Notes under the pieces: model-generated
Told to the model about the DNA's origin: nothing
Seen by the model: the letters and a program-made list of their open reading frames with translations, nothing else
Databases searched by the model: none
DNA from: Candidatus Taylorbacteria bacterium RIFCSPHIGHO2_02_FULL_46_13
GTDB taxonomy: Bacteria; Patescibacteriota; Minisyncoccia; Phycocordibacterales; DSPV01
DNA length: 12,460 nucleotides
Assembly (NCBI GenBank): GCA_001821015.1
Contig: MHRQ01000010.1
Coordinates: 1 to 12,460, forward strand
Direction of reading: 5' to 3'
Shown: positions 5,265 to 12,131 of the stretch, one piece after another
Layout of the letters: each line of letters begins with the position of its first letter
Position numbering within the stretch: the first letter of the stretch is position 1
Made by a program: the position numbers and the translations under genes

Positions 5265-5489
5265 CTACGCGTGTGTTTCCACTGAAACTATTTTTGAGGG
5301 AGAGTGATGCCCACTAACGATCCGCACAGATGTACGAGGACCAAAATGAGTGCGAACAAGCTCAAGCACGCGTCGGTTTGCTTGTCCCTGCTTTGCGGGT
5401 TCCAGCACCCACACCTCAAAGACATCCTCACCCACTTTGGTGAAGTGTTCTTTTGGTGCGGATGCAACTACTTTAATTTTAACGTACAC
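5265..5489 (-). CDS. DUF167 / YggU family protein
   Basis: A 74-aa protein of the DUF167 (YggU-like) family, which has a small alpha/beta fold and no settled function. The family pattern is visible. A first strand MYVKIKVVASAPKEHF leads to the sequence VFEVWVLEPAKQGQANRRVLELV, corresponding to the family's strand then GKANxALxxxLA helix. The stretch PRTSVRIVSGHHSPSKIVSV corresponds to the family's SxVxIxSGxxSRxKxV block near the C-terminus. It starts at a GTG only 2 bp after the stop codon of the PEBP gene and has no ribosome binding site, implying coupling to that gene. Confidence 0.82.
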   Translation of the reverse strand: MYVKIKVVASAPKEHFTKVGEDVFEVWVLEPAKQGQANRRVLELVRTHFGPRTSVRIVSGHHSPSKIVSVETHA

Positions 5490-5491
5490 GG

Positions 5492-6067
5492 CTAGCGTTT
5501 CATTCGCTGGTAATGTCCCATCAGTTCCCCACGAGCGATACTATGACCCTGCATCGCTTCTTCCACGTCTCCTTTAGAACTCCCTTCTGTAAGAGATAAC
5601 GCAATGTCTAGCGCATAGACCGTAAGGTAATAACGATGAGAACCACTCCCAGGACACGGGCCGCCATAACCGGTCCTCCCCCAACTATTGTTACCTTTAA
5701 CGCCGTGGGGTTCCACAGTCTCGGCAAGAGTCTGAACCGATGTACCCTCTGTAGGAATATTGAAAACTATCCAATGGTCCCATGTGCCTGTCGGCGAATC
5801 TGGATCATCCATGATGAGAACGAGAGTTTTTGCTTCTGCAGGTACTCCGCTAATCGCAAGCGGAGGCGATATATTTTTACCATCACATGTGTACACGGAC
5901 GGTATTGCCGCGCCATTTTCAAATGCCGTGCTTGCAATAGAGAGAACGGCTGATGAATGTGTAGAAGGGGCTTTAGCATTCATAGGTTTTAAGAAGTTAG
6001 TAGAGAGTAACCAACCAAAAATCATAACACAAAAAACTCCCTGTAGTGCCCATCGCGTGTACTTCAT
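5492..6067 (-). CDS. YbhB/YbcL-family (PEBP-like) protein, signal-anchored
   Basis: A 191-aa member of the phosphatidylethanolamine-binding / Raf kinase inhibitor-like superfamily in its bacterial YbhB/YbcL branch; ligand and role are not firmly known. An N-terminal hydrophobic stretch (about 7-24, WALQGVFCVMIFGWLLS) exports or anchors it. The mature part has the family signatures: YTCDGKNISPPL, DDPDSPTGTWDHWIVFNIP (the DPDxP anion-pocket loop) and GYGGPCPGSGSHRYYLTVYA. The frame stays open to an ATG at 6187, but that start would lie beyond the likely promoter and inside the divergent kinase gene, so I take the ATG at 6067. First gene of the minus-strand run; DUF167 starts 2 bp later. Confidence 0.9.
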   Translation of the reverse strand: MKYTRWALQGVFCVMIFGWLLSTNFLKPMNAKAPSTHSSAVLSIASTAFENGAAIPSVYTCDGKNISPPLAISGVPAEAKTLVLIMDDPDSPTGTWDHWIVFNIPTEGTSVQTLAETVEPHGVKGNNSWGRTGYGGPCPGSGSHRYYLTVYALDIALSLTEGSSKGDVEEAMQGHSIARGELMGHYQRMKR

Positions 6068-6079
6068 GTAAACAAAGCC

Positions 6080-6088
6080 AGTATAACA
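6080..6088 (-). promoter_or_regulatory. Extended -10 promoter for the PEBP gene
   Basis: On the minus strand TGTTATACT (TGn plus TATACT, 6085-6080) lies 12 bp before the ATG at 6067, predicting a leader of about six bases. It faces the kinase promoter at 6138-6146 across a short divergent region. Confidence 0.45.
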
Positions 6089-6116
6089 TATGCAAAAAAT
6101 GATATAGAAAATTTGC

Positions 6117-6146
6117 TTGGATTGGGCTTGCCATGAATGATACAAT
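6117..6146 (+). promoter_or_regulatory. Promoter for the histidine kinase gene
   Basis: A TTGGAT -35-like hexamer (6117-6122) lies 18 bp before TACAAT (6141-6146), which is preceded by TGA (extended -10). Initiation would fall near 6153. This excludes the in-frame ATG at 6133 and favours the ATG at 6172, with a leader of about 19 nt. Confidence 0.45.
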
Positions 6147-6171
6147 AAAGTTATGTCTTCATTGTACATAC

Positions 6172-7749
6172 ATGTTTGACGATCCACGCCTTATTTTCGG
6201 AACTCTTGGCTACGGAATCGGGGCAATATTTAGCATTTGCCTCGCGTTTTTTGTCCTCTTTAAGGCAAAGCAGCGCCCCGCCAACATTTACTATTTTCTT
6301 GCCAACATCTCGGTCGCTATATTCGAAATCTCCTATATCATCGGCATTAATACGACGGACCCCTACCTGTCGCGTACCGCTTTTATGTTCAGTACCTCGG
6401 TCATCTTTGTGGCAGTGTTTGTCGCTCACTGGATGACATCGCTCGTACATAAAACGAAGGAACTGCGTATACAATTGTTGACGGTTGATATCGTTGCGGC
6501 AATTTTGTTTATCATCTATCTCCTCTATCCTGATGCCTATCTTCTACCCTCGCAAGCAAAAATGTACTTCCCAAACTATTATGTCCCTGGGACACTCCAT
6601 ACCGTCATGAGAGTTATCTTCAACCTCATAGTACCTCTATACTTCACCTATCAAGTCTACAAAGCTTATAGAATTGAAACTGACTCCATAGTACAGAACC
6701 GCTATAAATATGTCTTCGCTGGTGTTGCCTATGGATACGTTATTGGTTCTATACCAGTGTTTCTCATCTATAACATTCCCGTTGACCCTCTCTGGGGTAT
6801 GTTCATCAGCTTTTACATGCTATTTTTTGCGTACACCATGCTCAAACACGAACTTATGGATATCCGACTGGTGGCAAAACAGGCGACGGTGTATGCCGTT
6901 ATTGTGGCAATCTTAGTATCGTTTCTCGTACTTGCCAACTTGTTTAACAACGAACTCTCATCTCGATATCCAGGATTCCCCGCTGTTGTTGCACCCATGA
7001 TCTCGTCACTCATAGCATTTGCCATTGGCGTCTTTGTCTGGAGAAAGTTCCGTGAATCAGATATGCTCAAGTATGAATTTGTGAACATTATTTCGCACAA
7101 ATTCAAGACCCCTTTAACCCGAATCAGATGGGCGGTGGAAGAGTTGGAAAAGAGCGGTCTTACCGAAGGACAAAAAAAAGCGCTTGAGGCAGTAAAAAAT
7201 GGCAATGATTCTCTGACCACACTGACTAATACATTGACCGGGGGACAAGACCCCCAGAATTATTCCTACCGCTTAAAAAACCGAGATTTCAGCCAACTGG
7301 TAAACCTGTCGCTCAACCACTACACGGTTGATAGTAAAAAGAAAAACCTCACACTAGATACTCACCTTGAAAAAGAGCTTTGGGCGAATGTTGACCAAAT
7401 AAAAATACAATTCGTCTTACACACGCTCATTGAAAACGCGATAGCCTACACAAGCGCAGGAGGCAATATTCGCGCGTCTCTCTCACACGAAGGAAACCGC
7501 ATCATATTTAAGATCACCGACACCGGCATCGGTATTGTGAGAGCTGAGCATAAATACATTCTCTCAAAATTCTACCGCTCTCACCGCGCCGAGTTGGTTG
7601 ATACAGAAGGTTTAGGCATCGGCCTATTTCTTTCAAATTCTATCGTTGCCCGACACGGTGGAAAGATTACTTTTACTTCAGAGGGTGAGGGTAAAGGTAC
7701 AACCTTTACGATGGCTTTGCCACTTACCAAACCTCACATAACTTCCTAA
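6172..7749 (+). CDS. Multi-pass membrane sensor histidine kinase
   Basis: A 525-aa sensor kinase. About nine membrane segments occupy 10-290; the first seven resemble the 7TM N-terminal region found in some bacterial histidine kinases. A short linker leads to the HisKA domain with phospho-acceptor His309 in ISHKFKTPLTRIRW, then the HATPase domain: N-box LIENAIAYT (Asn422), G1 DTGIGI (Asp450), F-box KFYRS, G2 GLGIGLFLS and GEGKGTTF. The residue after the catalytic His is Lys where most HisKA kinases have Glu or another polar or acidic residue, which may affect phosphotransfer or phosphatase activity. No response regulator gene is in the window. An ATG at 6133 would add 13 residues but overlaps the promoter. 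Neighbours downstream (DedA, glycosyltransferases) hint at an envelope signal, which is only a suggestion. Confidence 0.92.
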   Translation: MFDDPRLIFGTLGYGIGAIFSICLAFFVLFKAKQRPANIYYFLANISVAIFEISYIIGINTTDPYLSRTAFMFSTSVIFVAVFVAHWMTSLVHKTKELRIQLLTVDIVAAILFIIYLLYPDAYLLPSQAKMYFPNYYVPGTLHTVMRVIFNLIVPLYFTYQVYKAYRIETDSIVQNRYKYVFAGVAYGYVIGSIPVFLIYNIPVDPLWGMFISFYMLFFAYTMLKHELMDIRLVAKQATVYAVIVAILVSFLVLANLFNNELSSRYPGFPAVVAPMISSLIAFAIGVFVWRKFRESDMLKYEFVNIISHKFKTPLTRIRWAVEELEKSGLTEGQKKALEAVKNGNDSLTTLTNTLTGGQDPQNYSYRLKNRDFSQLVNLSLNHYTVDSKKKNLTLDTHLEKELWANVDQIKIQFVLHTLIENAIAYTSAGGNIRASLSHEGNRIIFKITDTGIGIVRAEHKYILSKFYRSHRAELVDTEGLGIGLFLSNSIVARHGGKITFTSEGEGKGTTFTMALPLTKPHITS

Positions 7750-7767
7750 CAGTATTTTCAGGGATAA

Positions 7768-7776
7768 TGTTACTAT
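7768..7776 (+). promoter_or_regulatory. Possible extended -10 for the DedA-glycosyltransferase operon
   Basis: TGTTACTAT (TGn plus TACTAT, 7771-7776) lies in the 74-bp gap after the kinase gene, about 47 bp before the DedA ATG. No good -35 is visible. A T-tract terminator for the kinase gene is not seen in the gap, so read-through is also possible. Confidence 0.3.
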
Positions 7777-7823
7777 ATACAGAAGCCCTCCCAATTCAAT
7801 AAAGAGACGTGAACACAGCGTAA

Positions 7824-8411
7824 ATGTCTATAGACCTAAACCAATTTTTAGCCTGGCTTGAAGCCTCAAAATATATTCTGCTTTTTCTCGGAACTATTGT
7901 GGAGGGCCCGGTGATGATGGTCGCCAGTGGTTTTTTGTGGCGCCTCGGAAACTTTGAATTTTTTCCCATGTATCTCACGTTGGTGAGCGGAGATCTTGTT
8001 GCTGATCTATGTTGGTATTCCGTTGGTCGTACTGCCGCCCGCCCCCTTTTGTACAGATACGGAAGATTTTTGGGCATTACTCCCGTACGTGTGGAGAAAA
8101 TAGAGCAGCGCTTTCACCGCTATCAAGATAAAATACTTATTGTGTCTAAACTGACGATGGGATTCGGCTTTGCGCTCGTTACCCTTATTGTCGCGGGGAT
8201 GCTCAAAGTACCCTTGAGAAGATACATTGTACTCAATCTTATTGGCGGTTTCATATGGACACTGCTCCTTATTATGGTTGGCTTTTTCTTTGGAAACGTC
8301 TATGAATATGTGACTCCCGAATTTAAAATACTCTTCGTTGTGGTAGTTGCTGCGTTAGTTTATCTGATATTTAAGCTAGGAAACCGTAAACTTAAGCGAC
8401 TAGATTTATGA
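7824..8411 (+). CDS. DedA-family (SNARE-associated/VTT) membrane protein
   Basis: A 195-aa polytopic inner-membrane protein. DedA-family members are implicated in lipid-carrier (undecaprenyl phosphate) or phospholipid translocation and membrane homeostasis. The N-terminal helix-loop carries the conserved acidic residue (Glu27 in LGTIVEGPVMMVASGF), followed by the re-entrant segment and the GDLVADLCWYSVGR motif (56-69, with Asp57 and Asp61) that matches the family's GDxxGYxxGRxxG block. Three further hydrophobic segments run from about 108 to 188. Its TGA overlaps the start of the first glycosyltransferase (ATGA, 8408-8411). The coupling suggests a lipid carrier shared with the glycosyltransferases, which is an inference from context. 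Confidence 0.88.
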   Translation: MSIDLNQFLAWLEASKYILLFLGTIVEGPVMMVASGFLWRLGNFEFFPMYLTLVSGDLVADLCWYSVGRTAARPLLYRYGRFLGITPVRVEKIEQRFHRYQDKILIVSKLTMGFGFALVTLIVAGMLKVPLRRYIVLNLIGGFIWTLLLIMVGFFFGNVYEYVTPEFKILFVVVVAALVYLIFKLGNRKLKRLDL

Positions 8412-9148
8412 AACCTCTTATCTCCATCATCATTCCAACCTTAAACGAAGAAAAGATACTAGCGTCCATGCTCCAATCCCTTCGAACGTTTACTGCCTAT
8501 AGCCATGAAATCATCGTTTCTGACGGTAAGAGCACCGACAAGACAGTAGAAATTGCGCAAAAATATGCAGATCATGTCGTGGAATATAAAGGCAACGAAA
8601 AACAAACGAAACAAACGATTGCGCACGCACGAAACCTCGGTGCTTCTATTGCGACCGGCGAATACTTCTTATTTTTGGACGCCGATGTCTTTATTCCACA
8701 TAATAATGAATTCTTCACTAAAGCGCTCGCCCGGTTTGAGTTAGATAAAAGACTTGTCGCCTTGGGAGTCTTCCTTAAAATATTACCCGAGCACGCAACG
8801 TTCGCCGACCGATTTTTTTTCGGGTTGCTCAATTATTGGCACTATTTCCTAAGCAATATCGTGCACGACGGAGCCGCGTCCGGGGAATTTCAAATGATCC
8901 ATGCGAATGCATTCAAGCAGGTACAAGGCTACAATGAAAGTTTGGCGGTAAGCGAAGACTACAACTTGATGGAACGACTCTCCAAAATCGGACATATGCG
9001 CATTGCACCCGAACTTAAAGTCTTTCATACATCGCGTCGCGCGCATTCACTGGGATGGCCCAAGCTTCTGTCACTCTGGATTGGTAACGCCGTGTATGCG
9101 AGGCTTTTCAAACGTTCTATGAACGCGGAATGGAAAGTCATCCGCTAA
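8408..9148 (+). CDS. Family 2 glycosyltransferase
   Basis: A 246-aa GT-A fold enzyme that transfers a sugar from a nucleotide-sugar donor. The N-terminus ISIIIPTLNEE is the standard nucleotide-binding opening, followed by EIIVSDGKSTDKT (about 38-50) with the donor-binding Asp. The metal-binding DxD is Asp91-Ala-Asp93 in FLDADV. Glu183-Asp184 (SEDYNL) is the likely catalytic acid pair, and TSRRAHS (208-214) sits where processive enzymes carry QxxRW. A hydrophobic patch at 137-150 (FFFGLLNYWHYFL) may sit on the membrane near a lipid acceptor. Acceptor unknown. Translationally coupled to DedA (4-bp overlap) and followed 4 bp later by a second glycosyltransferase. Confidence 0.9.
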   Translation: MKPLISIIIPTLNEEKILASMLQSLRTFTAYSHEIIVSDGKSTDKTVEIAQKYADHVVEYKGNEKQTKQTIAHARNLGASIATGEYFLFLDADVFIPHNNEFFTKALARFELDKRLVALGVFLKILPEHATFADRFFFGLLNYWHYFLSNIVHDGAASGEFQMIHANAFKQVQGYNESLAVSEDYNLMERLSKIGHMRIAPELKVFHTSRRAHSLGWPKLLSLWIGNAVYARLFKRSMNAEWKVIR

Positions 9149-9152
9149 GAGT

Positions 9153-9869
9153 ATGAAAATCAGCGTTATTATCCCGGCATACAATGAAGCAAAGTACCTA
9201 GGTGCTTGTCTTGAAAGCATAGAGAGGCAACGGGTTACAGAGGTTTGTGAAGTTATTGTCGTGGACAATGGGAGCACAGATGCAACGGTAAAAATCGCAG
9301 AAAAATTCTCCGGAGTCAGAATTATTTCCGAATTACGAAAGGGGGTAAACAAGGCACGAGAGCGTGGGCGCCTCAGCGCAATCGGAGACATACTCGCCTA
9401 TCTTGATGCCGATACCATCGTACCAGAAGGTTGGTTTGAGCAAATCGTGGAAAGATTCGGCAGAGACGAACGTCTCGTGTGTATAAGCGGACCGTATCGT
9501 TATTACGGACTGACATCGCGTGTGCAGGAACTCTCAATCCGATTCTATTGGAACTTTCTTGCCCTGTCTGCATATTATATTTTTGGATACGTAGTCATCG
9601 GAGGAAATTGTGTTGCACGCAGTAACGCCCTCTCGGCTATTGGAGGGTTTGATACCACCATCGCCTTCTATGGTGATGACACCGATCTCGGGCAACGACT
9701 TCACAAAATCGGGAAAGTTCGTTTCAGTCTTGATTTTTTCGTCTATACCTCGCCACGGCGCGTCCAAGGTGAAGGCTTGCTTAGAAGCGGGTGGATTTAC
9801 ATGCTCAACTACTTCTCGGTAGTCTTCTGGCATAAACCTTTCACAAAGCGCTACCAGGATATCCGATAA
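9153..9869 (+). CDS. Family 2 glycosyltransferase
   Basis: A 238-aa GT-A enzyme, related in layout to its upstream neighbour but clearly a separate protein. It opens with ISVIIPAYNEAKYL, followed by VIVVDNGSTDAT, the DxD at Asp85-Ala-Asp87 (YLDADTIVPEGW), and a catalytic-region acidic cluster GDDTDLGQRL (174-183). SPRR (200-203) occupies the position of the TSRR in the neighbour. A hydrophobic patch (about 132-152, FYWNFLALSAYYIFGYVVIGG) and another near the C-terminus suggest membrane association. The start codon is 4 bp after the previous stop, with only a weak AAGAG upstream. The two enzymes probably add successive sugars to the same glycan; the substrate cannot be read from sequence. Confidence 0.9.
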   Translation: MKISVIIPAYNEAKYLGACLESIERQRVTEVCEVIVVDNGSTDATVKIAEKFSGVRIISELRKGVNKARERGRLSAIGDILAYLDADTIVPEGWFEQIVERFGRDERLVCISGPYRYYGLTSRVQELSIRFYWNFLALSAYYIFGYVVIGGNCVARSNALSAIGGFDTTIAFYGDDTDLGQRLHKIGKVRFSLDFFVYTSPRRVQGEGLLRSGWIYMLNYFSVVFWHKPFTKRYQDIR

Positions 9870-9980
9870 TGAGGCATACATACTACGGAAGGGGTGGTGT
9901 ATACCGAATTACCCATTTAAAGTCCTCCACGTTAAGGTAATCTCTTGAAACCTTCAAATACAGCCTGTCCCTTACAATCC

Positions 9981-10008
9981 TTGAGCATACAAGGTAAAAT
10001 GTATACAT
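9981..10008 (+). promoter_or_regulatory. Possible promoter with a 10-bp palindrome, upstream of the cell-wall protein
   Basis: TTGAGC (9981-9986) and TATACA (10002-10007) are 15 bp apart, a little short for a standard promoter. The -10 lies inside the perfect palindrome ATGTATACAT (9999-10008), which could be an operator. The box is 17 bp before the ATG at 10025. The rest of the 155-bp gap (9870-10024) shows no clear terminator or gene. Confidence 0.3.
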
Positions 10009-10024
10009 CGCTCATACAACACAC

Positions 10025-11479
10025 ATGTATCATCGTGCTCGTAATTTTCTTGTCGCCATATCTATCGTATGCGTAGGATTATTTATCACCTCTAGCGCAA
10101 GTGCAGAAGCGATCATAACCGCGGTGAACGCGAACCCCGCAAACATTCCCTTTGGCTATTCCACAAATATTTCGTGGGTCATGCAGGACAATTATGGTGC
10201 ATTTTTGACGTTTTACTGCCCTACCGGTCTGGCAGTATACAACGTAGATGGGTCCTCTTTCCCCTGCAATACTCCAACCGCAGTTACCTCAAACTCTGTT
10301 GGTATTACCTTTGCCAATACTACGGGGAACACCGCAAGCGTACGAGTGCATATCACTCCTAAAGATGGAGCTGGGACAGGTTATGAGGGCGGGTCAATGG
10401 ATACCTATCTCTCCATCGGAGCTATTCCTTTCCCTATCACTGATTTTACCGCATCCACAAATAACATAGTTAGCGGGGGGCACGTAACGCTTACCTGGAA
10501 AGGCAACACGGGAGTTACCGGCTCGAATATTCAATTTGACTGCAGTAATGATTTGCAATTTCTTTCAATCACTCCTGCAATACAAGAGACACTGACCTGC
10601 GGCGCTTTAGTCTATACCTCAAATCTTGCAGGCTCCGGGTCAGTAACCGTGAGTGCGACAAACAGTACCTTAGCAACTACCACCGCGCGGGCGCGAGTAT
10701 TGCCCATGATCGTCAGCGGTTTTTATGATGGTACGCACAGCATGTCGCTGTTATTTGATGTGGGACCGAGGATTGTCGTTCAGCCAGGATCTGTAACCAA
10801 TTTTACTGCTACAGCAAACCGCTTGGTATCTGGAAATCAGACAACGCTGTCATGGAACACCCAAAATACAAAAGCGGTTAATCTACAGTTTACGTGCACA
10901 AGCGGCATCTCCACACATTCTGTGGTTGGAACAAGTACCCAGGCCCTACCCTGCGGAATACCCGCTTTTACGCAAAGTGTATCAGGCACTACCACGAGTA
11001 CTTTTATGCTCATCAACACAACTGGTCTTGTTCAGAATATATCCGTGCTAGTATTTCCTCAAAACGCTGACGGCACGTATAATGGCACGAGAGGTGCGCA
11101 AACAAATCTTTTGGTGTACCCACCCACAATAACCCCAACACCACCGCCAACACCCCCGGTGAGCATACCCGTAACAGGTATAGCGACCTCACCGGTGACC
11201 CAAACAAAAACATTCACGAGTATAAAAGGCGCGACTACTTTCACCCAATATCTTGTGAGGGGCTCTAGCAAAAGCCAGGTTAAACAACTTCAACAGTTGC
11301 TATCTCAAGACGCGACTCTGTATCCAGAACAACTGGTTACGGGCTACTTCGGACCAGCAACCGATCGTGCGCTCAAGCGCTTCCAAGAACGCTACACCAT
11401 CGCGCGGCCGGGAGACGAGGGGTATGGTCTCGTCGGCCCCAAAACGCGCGCAAAACTCAACTCTTTACTGGACCTGTAG
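10025..11479 (+). CDS. Secreted protein with three Cys-paired repeats and a peptidoglycan-binding domain
   Basis: A 484-aa exported protein. A Sec signal peptide occupies 1-27, with likely cleavage after SSASA. Three related beta-rich repeats follow at roughly 28-135, 137-255 and 258-364. Each starts like FTAxxNxxVSGxxxTLxW, and each holds two cysteines about 16-19 residues apart (65/81, 173/192, 291/310), fitting extracytoplasmic disulfides in Ig-like sandwiches. A proline/threonine linker (365-388) leads to a peptidoglycan_binding_1 domain (about 405-484) with the hallmarks VRGSSKSQVKQLQQLL, VTGYFGPATDRALKRFQ and VGPKTRAKLNSLL. The likely role is cell-wall-attached adhesion or surface structure. 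This domain order is common in Parcubacteria. No LPxTG motif. The last 23 bp overlap the convergent DoxX gene. Confidence 0.88.
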   Translation: MYHRARNFLVAISIVCVGLFITSSASAEAIITAVNANPANIPFGYSTNISWVMQDNYGAFLTFYCPTGLAVYNVDGSSFPCNTPTAVTSNSVGITFANTTGNTASVRVHITPKDGAGTGYEGGSMDTYLSIGAIPFPITDFTASTNNIVSGGHVTLTWKGNTGVTGSNIQFDCSNDLQFLSITPAIQETLTCGALVYTSNLAGSGSVTVSATNSTLATTTARARVLPMIVSGFYDGTHSMSLLFDVGPRIVVQPGSVTNFTATANRLVSGNQTTLSWNTQNTKAVNLQFTCTSGISTHSVVGTSTQALPCGIPAFTQSVSGTTTSTFMLINTTGLVQNISVLVFPQNADGTYNGTRGAQTNLLVYPPTITPTPPPTPPVSIPVTGIATSPVTQTKTFTSIKGATTFTQYLVRGSSKSQVKQLQQLLSQDATLYPEQLVTGYFGPATDRALKRFQERYTIARPGDEGYGLVGPKTRAKLNSLLDL

Positions 11480-12017
11480 CACTACGAACGTCTCTCTGCC
11501 AGGGTGTACCAAAACGAGGAATAAGATAATAATCGGCACCAATATAGCCAGAAATCCTCCACGCGAGGATAAGGCCAATACTTAGCGTAAATAATATTGG
11601 GTTAGTGCTTACGGTCCCCGCCAATAAATAATTCAAATTCATAAAGAGTCCGAAGAATGTCGCAATACCAGTCAATGCTCCGATAATAAGCGCGACGCCC
11701 ACCAACAATTCTCCATACGCAACCACGAGAGACCACGCGTGCGGATGAGGCACGACAAAATTCTGCAGAAAGGCCGCATACCATCCTTGTACATCTGGAT
11801 GCGCCCCTGCAGTCTTCGCTAGCGCACCTTTTAGAAATCCATTGATGGGAGCGCCGGCTGAAGCACCAACCCATGCAGGGTCGCTCGCTTTTGCATAGCC
11901 CGCGACAAACCATTCATAGCCGACATATACCCTTATCACCAGCCAAAGCCACGCAGACTTTGAGTTAAAAAACAAAAACTTGGATATAGGAGATTCTGCT
12001 ATATATGTTTGTTTCAT
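11457..12017 (-). CDS. DoxX-family membrane protein
   Basis: A 186-aa polytopic membrane protein of the DoxX/DoxD-like family, related to the small subunit of an archaeal thiosulfate:quinone oxidoreductase but mostly of unknown function in bacteria. The first membrane segment (WLWLVIRVYVGYEWFVAGYAK, about 23-43) carries the family's RxxxGxxWxxAGxxK pattern. After a soluble loop (about 45-90) with GAPINGFLKGAL come three more segments near 92-112, 115-135 and 138-155, including GELLVGVALIIGALTGIAT and a conserved-looking FMNLNYLLAGTVSTNP. The tail YIGADYYLIPRFGTPW is typical. It stands alone. Its 3' end overlaps the convergent cell-wall protein gene by 23 bp. Confidence 0.85.
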   Translation of the reverse strand: MKQTYIAESPISKFLFFNSKSAWLWLVIRVYVGYEWFVAGYAKASDPAWVGASAGAPINGFLKGALAKTAGAHPDVQGWYAAFLQNFVVPHPHAWSLVVAYGELLVGVALIIGALTGIATFFGLFMNLNYLLAGTVSTNPILFTLSIGLILAWRISGYIGADYYLIPRFGTPWQRDVRSATGPVKS

Positions 12018-12051
12018 GGAAATAGTACTTAATTACTAATCAACTCGCATA

Positions 12052-12060
12052 ATAATACCA
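12052..12060 (-). promoter_or_regulatory. Possible extended -10 for the DoxX gene
   Basis: On the minus strand TGGTATTAT (TGn plus TATTAT, 12057-12052) lies 34 bp before the DoxX ATG. An alternative TACTAT (12027-12022) lies only 4 bp from the ATG. Either could serve, and no Shine-Dalgarno is present. Confidence 0.3.
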
Positions 12061-12074
12061 AATTTAGATGTATG

Positions 12075-12109
12075 AAAAAACCGCTTCTGCACATGTGCAG
12101 AAGCGGTTT
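12075..12109 (-). terminator. Perfect 32-nt palindromic terminator after purH
   Basis: 12078-12109 is an exact palindrome (AAACCGCTTCTGCAC on the left, mirrored on the right, centre CATG). On the minus strand the stem is followed by an uninterrupted T-run, giving a strong Rho-independent terminator 22 bp after the purH stop. A smaller hairpin, GCTGAG-TCCT-CTCAGC (12116-12131), abuts the stop codon itself. Confidence 0.85.
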
Positions 12110-12131
12110 CGAAAGGCTGAGTCCTCTCAGC

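Noticed and set aside
5760..6071. A 103-codon plus-strand open frame antisense to the PEBP gene
   Set aside because: The minus-strand frame carries clear family signatures and a signal sequence, and the plus-strand frame has none.
6133..6171. An earlier ATG for the histidine kinase
   Set aside because: This stretch overlaps the extended -10 promoter and adds 13 residues without a clear role; the ATG at 6172 lies downstream of the predicted transcript start.
8408..8411. TGA as a recoded glycine or tryptophan codon, as in some CPR lineages
   Set aside because: DedA ends at this TGA exactly where the next gene begins and is already full length; TGA also ends the gene at 4504. Standard code fits.
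9534..9881. A 115-codon minus-strand frame antisense to the second glycosyltransferase
   Set aside because: The plus-strand gene has all the GT2 motifs in this stretch; the antisense product is not recognisable.
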